The notes under the pieces are model-generated. The model was not told where the DNA came from and did not search any database. It saw only the letters and a program-made list of their open reading frames with translations. A stretch of DNA of 64,000 bases from Haliclona indistincta (taxonomy: Eukaryota > Porifera > Demospongiae > Haplosclerida > Chalinidae): NCBI GenBank assembly GCA_964017065.1, contig OZ024786.1:9243047-9307046 (forward strand). Reading direction: 5' to 3'. Shown here in pieces: positions 32,590 through 44,131 of the stretch. The stretch's first letter is position 1. Each line of letters begins with the position of its first letter. The position numbers and the translations under genes are program-made.

Positions 32590-33420
32590 AAGTATCTCCT
32601 CACTGCAGCAATCTCTCTATTCCGATAAATTCCTTTGTTGGCTCTCCTCTCCTACATTCTAGTCCTTTAAACCCTCGTGATAGTTGATCAAGTCGCTTAT
32701 CAAGTTCCTCGTTAATTCTGTACTAAAAAATAACAGTTACATCATAATGTAACACTAATCACCTTGTGACTGCCAAGATAGTGAATGACGCACAATGAAT
32801 TCTGTACCGTCCTCTTCAACGTCCCTTTCCTTAGACATGGAAGTCAGCAGAAAGTTGCTTCCAATGCTTCATTTCATTCTGTCCGACTTGCTTACTACGG
32901 CATTGGAATAGCTAAGTAGAAATAAACACATAATACACAATATTATTACTTAGCAACATAAACTCAGATAAAGTTGTCGTGACTTCTTTTGCCTCGCTTC
33001 AGATTGGAAACAATTTGAAGCAGATTTGTCATTGTGAATTCTACCTACTTTCGTAGCATCGATGCATTGCATATACATGGCACAACAATTATTACTATTG
33101 TCAACATTGATAGCCCTTACTTCAAACTACATTTTTAGGTGCACTAATGAGTTCTCGGCATAATTCATTGTTTCTGAAACGTTTTGGTTGTGAAGTGAAG
33201 AGTATCTATGATGGTTGATGAATAGCACAATACACTAGAACCACTTACAATTCCTTTCTAGCAAACACAAGGAAACTTGGGCACAAATCCTGACACCATT
33301 AGTTTGAGAAACGGTTACCGTATTTATATCATCACTGAATACCGTTGCAACATAATACGGGGTCCGGAATGGTGCGCATCTGTTTTCATAATAATATTAA
33401 TGTAAACTGAAGAAAAATAC
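32574..33420 (-). repeat. Dispersed repeat R2, copy A (helicase motif deleted)
   Basis: Begins with TGTATCAGAATTGTCTAAGT as in other copies. It jumps at about 32642 from TTCCTTTGTT directly to GGCTCTCCTCTCCTAC, so the RecQ motif VI segment is deleted. The minus strand keeps pieces of RLDQLSRGFKGLE-type coding and the SKERDVEEDGTEF acidic piece shared with copies E and G. The 33.06-33.42 kb part matches 41.7-42.1 and 47.5-47.9 kb. Confidence 0.65.
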
Positions 33421-33800
33421 ATGCATTAAAGCTATAATAGCTCAAAATCCAGGTCATCTGATGATGTCTTGTGCTGTCGTAGTACTCTTCAGCAGTCCTG
33501 TTAGTACTAGCTTGAGTCCTAGTTCGTGGACATGGCATTAGAGTGGTTGCTAGAGATGGTACGGTCCTAGTGTGCCTTTGAGTGCTTGTGCGTCTTGGAC
33601 AAATTTGCCGGCTCGTCACTGGAGTGCTGCTGTGCTGGTTTATCACTGGTGGAGTACTGCTGTGCTGGCTCATCACTGGTGGAGTGCTGCTGTGCTGCCA
33701 GCTGATCACTGGTGGAGCTCATCACTGGTGGAGTACATCGTGCCGGCTCATCACTGGTGGAGTACTGCTGTCCTGCTGGTTCATCACTGGTCGCAGGCTG
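33395..33800 (-). pseudogene. Copy A of the decapeptide-repeat gene end
   Basis: The minus strand encodes about five irregular units of HSSTPPVMSQ, then SRQICPRRTSTQRHTRTV and RTRTQASTNRTAEEYYDST. It leaves the frame that in copy C ends TSSDYLDFELSQ. The repeat unit is 30 bp (CTCATCACTGGTGGAGTACT plus GCTGTGCTGG on the plus strand). One unit is truncated, so the array is eroding here. Copies B and C lie at 42.2 and 48.2 kb. Confidence 0.7.
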
Positions 33801-34089
33801 CCTGACAGATCCATAAAGTGTTTTAGTATTGATTCTTGTGTATCACTATGTATGCAGCTACAATACATGTCAACGAGGTGTGTGAGGAGGCATTCGATTT
33901 TATTTAAGGAGACACGATGAACTCTTACAAGTACTTCCCAGCCCCTTAGATGTTATCAAGTCAGCTTTCAATAACATTACTGAAGATTTGTGCAGATCTT
34001 GGATTAGCCATAGTGGATACAATTGTAATAATGACAATTGATTGTACTATAATAATATTCATGATTATGATAATTGAGTCCAAGCTAAC

Positions 34090-34883
34090 CTAAAAGTTCC
34101 CCTTAATGTCCTCTAGAATTGTACACTTGAGATTTTTGTATTGGTCTTTGGTGATTCCACCATTCTCTAACAAAGAGTGCCATAATTCTAACTGCTTAAT
34201 AGATTCCGTCCGCAGTGATACACGTTTTGATGGAGATATACATGTGGCACTGGTACTGGAACTAGAAGATAGACTGGCAGAAGAGACATCATCGTCGTCT
34301 CGCAGCCACTGCGTCTTTCCTTTCAAGCCATGACCTGGCTCTATGAAACCCAGCTGTGTATAGCTGCAAGGTAGAACCCGGGTCAATTCAGCTCTCATAC
34401 CATCGACACTTGAGAATGTACATGTGTATTAGCCTTTAACTTGTGCATTGTGTATTCGCTCTTACGCCCTGGGTTCATAAGTTTAATAGAGTAGGTTCGC
34501 TGTCGCAGAGTAGATTGCTGATGGTGCTGCTTGGTAGATGATATTACTATTGTCACAGCACTTTCAAGGTCGCACTAAATGGAAAGGGCTGGTTTGTTAT
34601 TGGAAGTCAGTTTCATACGCAGTAGTAATAGTTCCTGAATTTTTTCTGACGAGTTCTCTACATGTTGTGCACTATCTGAATAGTCTATATCCACAGCGGT
34701 AGCACTGATTAGTTCCCTCTCGTCATCTTCGTCATCATACTCATCTGGAAATCGGCCAGGTTGCAAGTTTAACCATTTCTCGATAGCATCCATGGCACAG
34801 AGAGAAAGGATGCACGTGGCTCTGTTGTGATTCTCGAAAGATCTAGACGAGTTAACTACTCCACGTGCGCATGTTTTGCTCAT
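34090..34883 (-). pseudogene. Gene with acidic N-terminus and SHOCT-like C-terminus
   Basis: The N-terminal piece (from about 34792) reads MDAIEKWLNLQPGRFPDEYD, an acidic stretch and KIQELLLLRMKL. It then meets an in-frame TAG and continues CDLESAVTIVISSTKQHHQQ. The 3' piece (34380-34090) follows a CCTTGCAG acceptor and reads YTQLGFIEPGHGLKGKTQWL, an Asp/Ser-rich linker, then SPSKRVSLRTESIKQLELWH and SLLENGGITKDQYKNLKCTI. The last part is a SHOCT-like helix pair related to the end of the 11.4-12.4 kb pseudogene. From memory, the GFIEPGHG-K-QWL and SPxKRVxLRxExIxQL combination recurs in sponge and coral proteins of unknown role. The TAG suggests decay, unless an unseen intron removes it. Confidence 0.5.
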
Positions 34884-34919
34884 GCGCTACCACGAAATTC
34901 TTGGACGGAATACGCACTC

Positions 34920-37200
34920 CGGGATCACGCATTTTCAACGGACCTGCAATTTACTGTACACATACTATAGTAGTTGAAAAGCTCACTGCGTGTATTTAAT
35001 TAAGTACATAAATTTGGAATAATTAACGGTATAATAAATTATGTGCACGGTAATAAAGTGATAGGCATTTCAATTGTGCCTAGATCATAATGTAAAAATT
35101 TGGTCTTTAATCACGTAATCAGTATACACAAGAGCAGGAGTGAGTCAGTTCATGCCTACCATGTGTGTCCCTCAGTTGCTTAACAGGCTCCTCCAGATTG
35201 TTTCTTGTCTTGTCAAGGCCAAGTTGCACCTGGATGTTACTCAAGTCCTTGAGTAAAATGACCTTTCCTGTAGATAGGGTAGTCATCATACCAGTAGCAA
35301 TTTTTAACTCTTACTTATGTGCTTAGTATAGCAATTATACTCATGCATGAGTGCTTTAATTTAGTAGCATTATAATTATATATATTTTTAATTTTTTTTT
35401 CATAAGCCATGCATGCCAAATTTACAATATAAGTGTGGACAAAGTCATGGTACTGATATTTTGTTTGTGGTCTAGCCTGTGGTATAATCACCATTTTGTT
35501 AAGTAGGTGTTAACTGTCTTTGGTTGTTATTGTAAACCAAATACTACTACTATATGGTCTCTATCTACTTTATGTATATACACCATGAGAGCAGACTTGA
35601 TGAATCAGTGTCCAATTAAAATACTGTGACAGCTAGACTAGCTGCCTGCCGTCATGTCTGATATAATATTATGATTACAATGATGACGATTATAATTTCG
35701 ATAACCAGCGTTTGATGTCTGATATGTCCAATATGATATGACAGCATACGAGTGGTTTTATATCACACATTAATTTTATCTCCTGAGTTTCATAATTATT
35801 GTGTGCAAGTTTTGAAAAAATAAAACGATGTAAGTGGTTCACTGAATTAATTGAACTAATAAGAGTTTCACAATCTAATCATGTGCTGTGGAATTGGGTT
35901 TTACATTTTTGGTTGTGAACGAGGCACAAAGAGATGAGCAAAATGAGCTGTGGTAAATTTATGTTAACTAGCAAATGAGTTGTTGTATTGCATTATGCGA
36001 TTCTGTGTCAGCTAGTGGGCGCCTTTGCGTTGATTCTATGTCAGCTAGCTAGTGGTAACGTTCATGCATGTAGGGACAACATGCATAACGCATTTCCTCA
36101 GCAAGAAAAAGACTGATTAGCCAACAGCTGGAAGAAAAGAACTAGACAGCAGAGATCCTTTGATGCAACTCAACAACATGCCTTACTAGCGCCAACTGAA
36201 GAGATCGATAGCCTGGGAAATAAGACCCCACTGACAGATGCCTTGCAGTGACTGTTACCAGCACTTGTGCATGCTGTAGACAATCCAATTGAAGTAGTCT
36301 GTTGAGTCATCCAACTCTGCAGTTAGTTCTATGCGTACTATTCACTTGCTCAGTATAATGTATTGTTACTAAATGTCATTCAATATCGAGCATGTTCAGT
36401 ACACTTAGATCCTACATTTAGTGTCTAGTTCGGTACTGCTTCAGTCTTTACACCTGCATGTAGAAAGGAACATTTCATTAACTTGGCCGACTTGACTTTC
36501 CCGTTTCTTTTGCCAGGCTTGTTCTAGGTAAGCAAGTTATGACTGTATATCACTACTAAACTATTTACCTCTCCCAATGCGAGAAATAGATGGGGCTGAT
36601 CATAGATTACTACTGAAACGTCCGGACAACCCTGTAATGGACATGTAGATGAGCAACAAATTAATACTTATAATTATTCGTACTGATAATCTCCTTGTTT
36701 CTTCAGTGACAGTCCCCTGGTAATCAACAGATATCAATGTAACTTTTGTTGAAATAGCTCCCATTTCGGTGCTTGAAGATGGATGAAATCTGCATGTTTA
36801 CACAACATCACACGAAAGATGAAGGACAAGTAATAACGTACACATTGAGACGCAGAGTGTGTTCAGGGCATAAACTAAGTGAAACAAGATTAGCAGAAAT
36901 AGTCTTCGCGTGACCATTTCTAAATCCCAAATGCAGGGCAGCTCGGACCTTTTTGCGACGTACTTTTTATTGTCATCCAACTTGTGCTGAAGTCATTAGC
37001 TCATAAAAGCATGGATTCTAAATAGACATTGTTAACATGTACTATAGGTTGACAAAACAAACCTCATCTTCCATTCTACATGTGGTAGTATTGAGGAAAC
37101 TCCAGTTTATCCTCATTGCTGAAGTGAGCACTCCTGAATGCATGAATTTGTCTTTGCATGCCCTACACTCAGGCAGCGGAAATTAAAAACCGTGTTAGAA
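34920..37200. other. Gene-poor region
   Basis: AT-rich, with frequent stops in all frames. TGTCAGCTAG occurs twice near 36.01-36.05 kb. No domain, array or clear splice chain was found. Confidence 0.4.
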
Positions 37201-37389
37201 TTGGAAATTTTCACTATGAACAAATTTCCAATTTATTTTGCGGACTGACTCAATCAGCTTAGATTCTCTCAGCATATCCATGCAGTTTCCACAGCTGGAT
37301 ACTGGAAATTCCAAGGGATCATTAGTAGACCATTGCTGGACAGAGTTCTTGCATCATCCACGTGACAACCTGCACAGTGAAGTCCGTAC

Positions 37390-37970
37390 TTGGACATGGT
37401 TTCAAAATGTTGTCCCAAATCTTACAAACTGTGCATGAATGTCCGTAGCATTGCTATGGGGAACATTTTGTAACTCTTCTTCGGTCCAAACCGGCATGAT
37501 GAATGTAGTCGCACAGAATTGACGTTAGAATTCTAAAAAATTCATTGAACTGAAAACTATATATCGACCTGTCATCAGAAAAAATTCGATTTTCTGATGG
37601 CGACCATTGTCATATAAGAAAATGGCCTGCTTATCCTTCAAGATCTGTAGTACAATCTTATTCTGCCTGAAATCTTCAAGACCTTACAATTTGTAGCAAT
37701 GCCCAGAAAGGAATGCGTAGAACACATTTAGTCTGTGGTACTATGTGGGAACACGGTTCATCACTGAGTTCCATAGCAAATAAACGCTAAAACAAGTCTT
37801 CACAATTCCAGGCGTACCCAGGATTACGACCGGTTTTCGATAGCCTTCAACGCTGTCTTTTAAACTCTTATACGAATCTCGAATATAGACACTTGATGAA
37901 AATATTTGAAATTGATCTCTTAATAGATCAGGAATGGGTAACATATCGTCATCTAAAGAACATTTCGATA
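37390..37970 (-). pseudogene. Crinkler-like P-loop NTPase pseudogene
   Basis: The minus strand reads LRDQFQIFSSSVYIRDSYKS, then VVILGTPGIVKTCFSVYLLW, a Walker A motif in which the second invariant Gly is Val (GTPGIVKT for GxxGxGKT). Downstream, in shifted frames, come KIVLQILKDKQAIFLYDNG, then FIMPVWTEEELQNV and FVRFGTTF. The P-loop, the W-T-x-E-E-L strand and an FGG..RY-like end in this order match the NTPase module of Crinkler (CRN)-type proteins as I recall it. At least two frame breaks and the Val make it inactive. The last stop replaces the expected Gly-Gly region. Confidence 0.5.
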
Positions 37971-38479
37971 GTTCATATTTCGAGCCAGATTCTTGTCGGT
38001 TTTACAGAGGGATTCTGAGGGAACCCTTTGTCCTATGACTACCATACCTTGGAAAACATGAAAGTAGTAAGTGAGATACTGATAAAGAAGATTACTTTTA
38101 TCTAGAGACAAGTCTGTGCACGTCTGCAGTGACGCAAACTTGTCACGCAAACGCAGACGCAAACTTGGTAAACTTACACGAATAATATAGTATTCTCTGC
38201 TGCTTGTATGCACTGTACACCATGTCCTACAATGCTTCTACGACAGGAACACCAAGGCAAGGCTCAAGCTTTCTGCTCGACGACAACGTGCACAAGATTG
38301 TTACTTAGTGACCACGCCCCCAATGCGTAAGGCGCATGCGGCGCTTCGCAAGTATCTGCGCTCACGCCTTGAGAAAATTATTGTATTGTACATTACCGCT
38401 ACTGTGCGTGGGTACTTAGCATTTTTATTTTGACATAATATAGTGTCTTGTGAATCAATATACCTTTAATGCTTTTCTT

Positions 38480-38730
38480 TGGTTCCTTTTTACATCCTAG
38501 AAATTATATATTGACAAATAAAACTTCTTTTCTGTTTAGCGGCTTTATCCTCTGGTTCATGTCTTTCAGATCCAGGAACAATCACGGCATACCAATTCTT
38601 GGTCTTTCCTCGCGTTGCCCAAGGCAAAGTCACTGTTGCTCCAAGCTCTATTTGTATGTCCAACTCTTTCAACCACTCCACATCAACAGCGATAACCTTT
38701 CCATCCCATTGCTATTGTTGAATTGAACAA
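38480..38730 (-). CDS. Hypothetical exon
   Basis: The minus strand reads WDGKVIAVDVEWLKELDIQI, then ATVTLPWATRGKTKNWYAVI and a Lys-rich end. It is open from about 38715 to 38490 and has a balanced composition. The alternation of strands with a conserved-looking LPWATRGKTK loop suggests a small beta domain. The adjacent 38754-38830 segment is repeated at 58.89-58.97 kb. No family was recognised. Confidence 0.35.
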
Positions 38731-39009
38731 ATACCGTAAATCGGTATTTATTAGCAGGTGCACAGGCATGATACAAACGACAAGAAGCATTGAACGATTG
38801 GCTTATGATGACTTCTCTTACGGAGCTACTTGGTGTACGAAAAGACACGATCTGTGATAGAATTGGCCGATGAGTAGTTCCCTGAACAAGCTAAAATCCA
38901 AGCGGAATTTCGTTAGCCATGTTCGAAACGCGCGACTATCACATGACTCAGGTGACCATAGCGGAAAATGTGTAGTCTGGAACGAGACTATTCCGTGATT
39001 CGACGTGAC

Positions 39010-39242
39010 AGGTGACTTGTAAAACCCTGTATAGTGAAAATTTCAATATTGTTTAAGTGCATGGATAAACGGTGTCATCGTAACTTAAGTTTTTGGCTAA
39101 TTTTCTACATCAGCTAGATAGAGTTGCCTTGAAGAAGTGGATTACTACGAAGGCTAAACAACATACTAAGTTCGTGATCACAAATGAAGAAGTGGATTTA
39201 GATTCTGAAAGTGAAGAAGAGGAGGACCAAGAAGAAGATTAA
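39010..39242 (+). pseudogene. Duplicated segment with acidic C-terminal tail
   Basis: The plus strand reads LKKWITTKAKQHTKFVITNE, then EVDLDSESEEEEDQEED and TAA. The upstream part matches 32.39-32.53 kb, where the tail is missing. It is probably a last exon, with an acceptor near 39120, or a retained end of a decayed gene. No family was recognised. Confidence 0.35.
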
Positions 39243-39709
39243 CTATTGCAACAATGGTATTATGTACTGTCGTTAAACTTTTAAACTCATACACTCAAAA
39301 CTTCATTCACTCTATCTAACAACGTGCATATTCCTAGCAAATACATGTACATGAAACAGAGGACAGCTAGTATAATGATAAAATCTTGGAAAGTGTTCAA
39401 ATAATGTGAAGATGTGACTACTGCGAATACTCTAATCTGTCAACCAAAGTCTTGTCAAAGATGCTTATTAACATTTATATCCCACTGAAGCCATACTTCA
39501 AAGGATATTGCAGTGCTATAAATGTGATATAGCACACTCAGTGCATATAAATCCCTTTGATGTTTGATATATGCACTGTGGTTATAAAAACAATTCTATT
39601 CAGTGACCCACTAATTGTTCATCAGAAAATGAATATTTGGAATAAATACAAGTATATTATGGGAAACATGGGATAAATAATACAATGTTTATGATTGTTC
39701 GCCAGCTGT

Positions 39710-40019
39710 TTCATTTCCAAAGTGGGATCCATGTGGAATCGGAGGATAATACAGCGCAGCATAAGATCGGAGGAGGAGAACACGTGGCAGAAAGAAACTC
39801 TTCAGGGCAGGGGCTTTCTTTATTTCTCTGATTGTAGTCGTGAAACCATTCTGTGATGTTTTTAACTGCCCATCGAGTAGCCATGGCGGTGTTTTTCGGT
39901 ACCGACGGTTTAGACAGTTCTTCAATGGCGTCATTAGAAGCAGTACAAAATCGGCGCTGACCTTTCAACGAGAGCGAGAGTCTTCTTCTCTTGCTCGCTG
40001 ATTCTTTGCCTTTCTCCAT
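39710..40019 (-). pseudogene. Crypton-like (KIAA1958/DUF3504-type) N-terminal fragment
   Basis: The minus strand starts MEKGKESASKRRRLSLSLKG and then reads VPKNTAMATRWAVKNITEW with NQRNKESPCPEEFL. The K-N-T-x-x-x-T-x-W-A-V-x-x-x-x-x-W signature followed by P-E-E-L is how the N-terminal domain of Crypton-derived tyrosine recombinase proteins begins, as I recall it. After CPEEFL the expected L-x-x-W-L-x-R-F segment is missing, and a YYPPIPHG piece appears in another frame, so the recombinase catalytic part is absent. Confidence 0.5.
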
Positions 40020-40180
40020 TCACAGTTAGTACACTCAATGACTTGTAGATTCGACGATGGAGACGGATTTTCAACAAGCCACCTGGAGACAACTTCAAGC
40101 GCTCTAGCGGGAACACGTGGTGCTTGCGCATGCGTACATACACAAAGCACCAGAAGTATGGCTTCATGCGAGATAAATTC

Positions 40181-40276
40181 GTTATATCACGTGCACTCGT
40201 GCAATATTGATTTATATGACCTCGCCCTCGGGCTCGGTCATATAAATCCAATATAGCACTCGTGCCGTGATATAAC
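40181..40276. mobile_element. Fold-back element, 40-bp arms
   Basis: GTTATATCACGTGCACTCGT and the following bases to 40220 are repeated in reverse complement at 40236-40276. The loop reads TCGCCCTCGGGCTC. The loop motif (GAGCCCGAGGGCGAGG in reverse) resembles the loop of the fold-back at 46.72 kb, so both may belong to one family. No clear target duplication was seen. Confidence 0.7.
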
Positions 40277-40287
40277 ATATACATATC

Positions 40288-40490
40288 TATGGCATTTATC
40301 AGAATTGTCTAAGTATCTCCTCACTGCAGAGATCTCTCTATTCCGATAAATTCCTTTGTTTTTTTTAATAGGAGCTTCAGCAGGCCTCCAGTAGATCTTA
40401 GAAAATGCTGTTGCCAGTCTCTACCAACCCTGCCACTTTCTTGAAGATAATCTTCCAATGATCGAGGTGCGCCATAGTGAATGACATTTT
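40288..40490 (-). pseudogene. RecQ helicase C-terminal fragment, R2 copy B
   Basis: The minus strand reads HYGAPRSLEDYLQESGRVGR, the motif VI arginine-finger region of RecQ helicases. After a shift it continues IYWRPAEAPIKKNKGIYRNR and EISAVRRYLDNSD. One base is missing after CAACAG; restoring the frame would need one inserted base. The identical lesion occurs in the copies at 45.5, 51.1 and 62.8 kb. Motifs I-V are absent. Confidence 0.75.
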
Positions 40491-40499
40491 AAACATTCT

Positions 40500-41620
40500 T
40501 AATGTCTCGGTTTAGGGGATGTAGTTGTGATAGGACTAGAGAATTTGACTTGTCTACATCATAATTTATTGGCTGCTAGAATAAATAGTCCAGCTTGGGG
40601 CATTTGATGGAGGGCGACACTGGCTTGGCTCTCCTCTCCTACAATCTAGTCCTTTAAACCCTTGTGATAGTTGATTAAGTCGCTTATCAAGTTCCTCATT
40701 AATTCTGTAATAAATAATCAACAGATGAGGGCTGCTCCAAAACAAGCGCGGGAAATTTTTGAATTTGCAAGAAAATATTTTACTTACATGTACATGTACA
40801 ATGATAGCGGAATGGTTGGGCTACATAATCAAAGAAATCAGAAATAGTCATTGTCATTGCAATCCACAAACATCAGTCTTCTTCCTCCTTGTCTCCTTTT
40901 TGTTCACCATAGTCATCCAAGATATCTTTTTCTTCATCCAAGTTCTCTTCTCCATACTTGACAAAAGAATCTTTTTCTCCATATTTGCCGATGTTGTTGA
41001 ATGTTATTTTTGAAAACTCAACGACATGAGGCTCCTCTCGCTGGTGTCGAATTCAGACATTTCAAGGAGAGTGTTTCCTACTACAGTCAGCGTGACCATC
41101 TGTTCACTACCTGCAGCCAGATAATGTCAAGTGACGTTGATATCAATGTGCTGTATGTGACCACACTGAAATAGTTGCATTGATTATTGGTTAATTCCTT
41201 TAATATCTCCTGCTAGCAATCTATCATTAAGAGTTCTTGTAACAAAATACGAAATCACCTGTCCATGAGAAAACTTAGGAACTTCTTCAGGAGTGGAAAA
41301 TGCTGTCTTGATAGGTTTCCATGCATCGATCGCCTGAATGTCAGCTGGTAGTTTTTGAGTCGCTGTGTCGGTCATAGCTGTAGAAGATGATTGAGCATCT
41401 GGATCAACAATACATCCATCCCAACCATTCCTTATGTACGATTCAACTCTGAAAGAGTCGATTATAACAAGCATCGAGAGACGTACCTCGCTACTAAGTC
41501 GGCCTTTAGGCCTCTAGTAGAGGCCTTTCTACACAGCAGCCATCGTTTCAGCTCTTGAACCTTTAGATCTTTCTGTTTTCTACGTTGTTGCGATGCGCCA
41601 GCAACTTCAGTAGACATGAT
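40500..41620 (-). pseudogene. SAP-domain protein fragment, R2 copy B
   Basis: An exon starting MSTEVAGASQQRRKQKDLKV (about 41617) continues QELKRWLLCRKASTRGLKAD to a GAG|GTACGT donor. A 38-bp GT-AG intron follows, then VESYIRNGWDGCIVDPD and the open frame to 41184 with FSHGQVISYFVTRTLNDRLL. L-x-x-E-L-x-x-W-L..R-G-x-K-A-D-L-V is a SAP fold, a DNA-binding helix pair. A later piece reads CGHIQHIDIN and AAGSEQMVTLTVVGNTLLEM. From memory this resembles multi-copy invertebrate SAP/SWIM/YqaJ proteins, but no SWIM or nuclease part is present. A TGA lies in the CGHIQ piece. The acidic piece at 40.88-40.98 kb could be its next exon. Confidence 0.55.
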
Positions 41621-41639
41621 CATGCACACGTGTCAGTAT

Positions 41640-42080
41640 ACTGTATGGTAGTCTTAGCGACGTATACAGGTTGACCCTATTGCCATATATATTCTAATTC
41701 CAATTATACGTTATGAAAATCCGCCATTATTACTATGTCAACATTGATAGCACTTACTTCGAACTAGATACACTGGTGAATTCTCGCCATAATTCATCTG
41801 TCATCGTTTCTGAAACTTTTTGGTTTTGAAGTGACGAGTATCTATGATGGTAAACATAGCACATGGGAGGATTGTTAGCCCCTTGCAGCTTTCCACGATA
41901 TCAAGGTCGTTGTGACATTTGGGTAAATGTGGAATATGATGTGTACCGCATTCAACCAGTGCTCTGCATAAATATGGTATGCTGAATCATATCTGCACTG
42001 TACTTTCCTGCTTCCCCGTACTAGGGGACTCGTCTGTTTTCACAATGATAATATTATTATTGTACACTGAAGAATAAATA
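41640..42080. repeat. R2 spacer shared with 47.40-47.86 kb
   Basis: GTATGGTAGTCTTAGCGACG through TGATAATATTATTATTGTAC matches 47.40-47.86 kb and partly 33.06-33.40 and 63.44-63.61 kb. No frame is conserved in all copies. Confidence 0.75.
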
Positions 42081-42084
42081 CACT

Positions 42085-42660
42085 CATTAAGCCTGTGATA
42101 GTTCAAAATCCAGGTCATCTGATGATGTCTCAGTGCTGTCGCAGTACTCTTCAGCAGTCCTGTTAGTACTGAGTCCTAGTTCGTGGACATGACGTTAGAG
42201 TGGTTGCTAGAGATGGTACGGTCTTAGTGTGCCTTTGAGTGCTTGTGCGTCTTGATCAATTTGCCGGCGCATCGCTGGAGTGCTGCTGTGCTGGTTTATC
42301 ACTGGTGGAGTACTGCTGTGCTGGCTCATCACTGGTGGAGTACTGCTGTGCTGGCTCATCACTGGTGGAGTGCTGCTGTGCTGGCTCATCACTGGCGGAG
42401 TACTGCTGTGCTGGCTCATCACTGGTGGAGTGCTGCTGTGCTGGCTCATCACTGGTGGAGTACTGCTGTGCTGCAGGCTCATCACTGGTGGAGTACTACT
42501 GTGCTGCCGGCTCATCACTGGTGGAGTGCTGCTGTGCTACCGGCTCATCACTGGTGGAGTGCTGCTGTGCTGGCTAATCATCAGGTCCATCACGGGAGTG
42601 TTGTGTATTGGTGTGCTGCACTCTTGCTGTGAAGACTGAGGTTTGAAGGACCATGATGGT
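42085..42660 (-). pseudogene. Copy B of the decapeptide-repeat gene, longest array
   Basis: The plus strand carries about ten 30-bp units (CTCATCACTGGTGGAGTACT plus GCTGTGCTGG) from about 42268 to 42580, some with 3-bp insertions. On the minus strand they read HSSTPPVMSQ. Upstream, ATVSCCPIPDEAPSWSFKPQ and NTPVMDLMISQ lead into the array. Downstream comes RQIDQDAQALKGTLRPYHL and a stop, which differs in frame from the copy C end. Codon choice within units is nearly uniform, so the array expanded recently. Confidence 0.75.
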
Positions 42661-42744
42661 GCTTCATCAGGTATTGGGCAGCAAGAGACTGTTGCCGCTG
42701 CTTTCTCTGAAAGCCTGCTTTCCCGTCTCTCGCTTTCCTCTTGT

Positions 42745-43190
42745 CTAATTTATTGACTATAAAGAGTTAGACTTTTGAATGTTTTGTTTTCATCTGACAC
42801 GTACTGGTCTTTCCCTGATGATCTTTTCAAGGTTGTCGAACAACTCAGAAACTTCTCTTGATTTCCTTTACTGCTCAGAGGAATTTTAACTCCTTTTTGT
42901 TGGAAAACCGTTGTCCATAGTAACACCTGCCTCTGTACTAATTTCTTGACTTCAGCAAAAAAGTTTCCTCTATTGGTGTCCAGCGTGCTTTATCCAACCT
43001 TGGCATTGCTGAGGTGTTATTGTAGCAAATGCTGCAGTGAGTAAATACTCAATGTCTTCTGTTGCTTGCAAAACTGCTTCATTGGCCTTCTTTCACACTG
43101 GAAAATGCTTCCTCTATTGTAGGCACCCGCACATTATTCTATTTTTTGGACCTATTATTCTATTCTTGAATTCTCATTGATTTACCCATT
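42745..43190 (-). pseudogene. Frameshifted exon shared with 59.04-59.31 kb
   Basis: The minus strand reads MPRLDKARWTPIEETF, shifts one base in a T-run, then EVKKLVQRQVLLWTTVFQQK and LSSKGNQEKFLSC, ending YVSDENKTFKSLTLYSQ and a stop. The same sequence, about 95% identical by eye, lies at 59.04-59.31 kb in the same orientation. There the 102-bp repeat is directly joined to it. The W-x-x-x-E-x-x-F pattern recalls Myb-like domains, but the piece is too short to assign. Confidence 0.45.
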
Positions 43191-43500
43191 TTTGCTGCTA
43201 CTTGTGCTAGTATCACTCTCCAACTCAATGGTGTCACTGTTGCTTATCTCTATTCTTGGTTGTACTTCTATCTCAACAGACTCTTCATTCACTTTGCTGC
43301 TACTTGTGCTAGTATCACTCTCCAACTCAATGGTGTCACTGTTGCTTATCTCTATTCTTGGTTGTACTTCTATCTCAACAGACTCTTCATTCACTTTGCT
43401 GCTACTTGTGCTAGTATCACTCTCCAACTCAATGGTGTCACTGTCGCTGATCTCTATTCTTGTTTGTACTTCTATCTCAACAGACTCTTCATTCAGATCT
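43191..43500 (-). repeat. 102-bp coding-type tandem repeat, three units
   Basis: Units start at 43191, 43293 and 43395. On the minus strand each encodes 34 residues: LESDTSTSSSKVNEESVEIE, then VQPRIEISNSDTIE. Units are almost identical. The same unit occurs once and a third at 59.32-59.44 kb. Acidic and Ser-rich, it is probably disordered, with possible phosphorylation or SUMO-interaction-like segments (VEIEV); this last point is speculation. Confidence 0.85.
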
Positions 43501-44130
43501 AAATAAAAGTGACAACAATCAAAATCTTGGTATTATAACGAATAATTACTAAGCTCTTCCTGTTTTGTTGGGCAGCATGTGATTATAGTATGGATAGCTC
43601 GAATCAATGCAGCACACCCAGCTTCCGAGAATAAATTCAGTGCATGTTTACCCGTAGCCGTGGTTTCTAATTTTAGAATGTAGACGTTTCCTTCGCAACG
43701 TATGTATGACCCACGATGTATGCGAATAATTGTCCGATCCGTGATCTACTATGATTATCTTCTTTAATTCCCGTACATCCAGAGTTTCTCAACTATGTCA
43801 AAATAAAAAATCCTTTAATTTTCACATAATTTTTTCCCCTGTGATACCACATCCCAATCTTCCAGCTGTGGTACATTCAGTATGTTTGAGGCCTTTAGTT
43901 GGGCAGCACTGTCTTTACATGTCTTCCAATTTGAAAGCCATTGGTCAAGCCCCCAGTGATCAGCTTTCATGGGATCTTTGATGGTACTTCCCAGCCATAG
44001 GACTTCAAGGACTTCAGTGATAGAGAGGACAGCTTAAAGTGATCTTGGCAGAATCGGCATGCTGGAAGTACTGCTAGAACTTCTTGGCACTACATGTTAA
44101 TTTTTGTGAGTACAAATTTTGTGAATTTCT
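43501..44130. other. Region without recognisable gene
   Basis: No domain or repeat recognised. This is the 3' side of the truncated Tc1-like transposase at 44132. Confidence 0.4.
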
Positions 44131-44131
44131 G

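Noticed and set aside
33572..33920. Long plus-strand frames over the 30-bp arrays (also at 42.24-42.64 and 48.04-48.39 kb)
   Set aside because: All frames stay open because the repeat unit is a multiple of three without stops. The minus-strand frame is preferred, since it connects to non-repeated coding-like sequence conserved between copies on both sides.
42268..42580. Regularly spaced repeats as a CRISPR array
   Set aside because: Units are contiguous without unique spacers, and the DNA is eukaryotic. The same applies to the arrays at 43.2, 25.4 and 29.1 kb.
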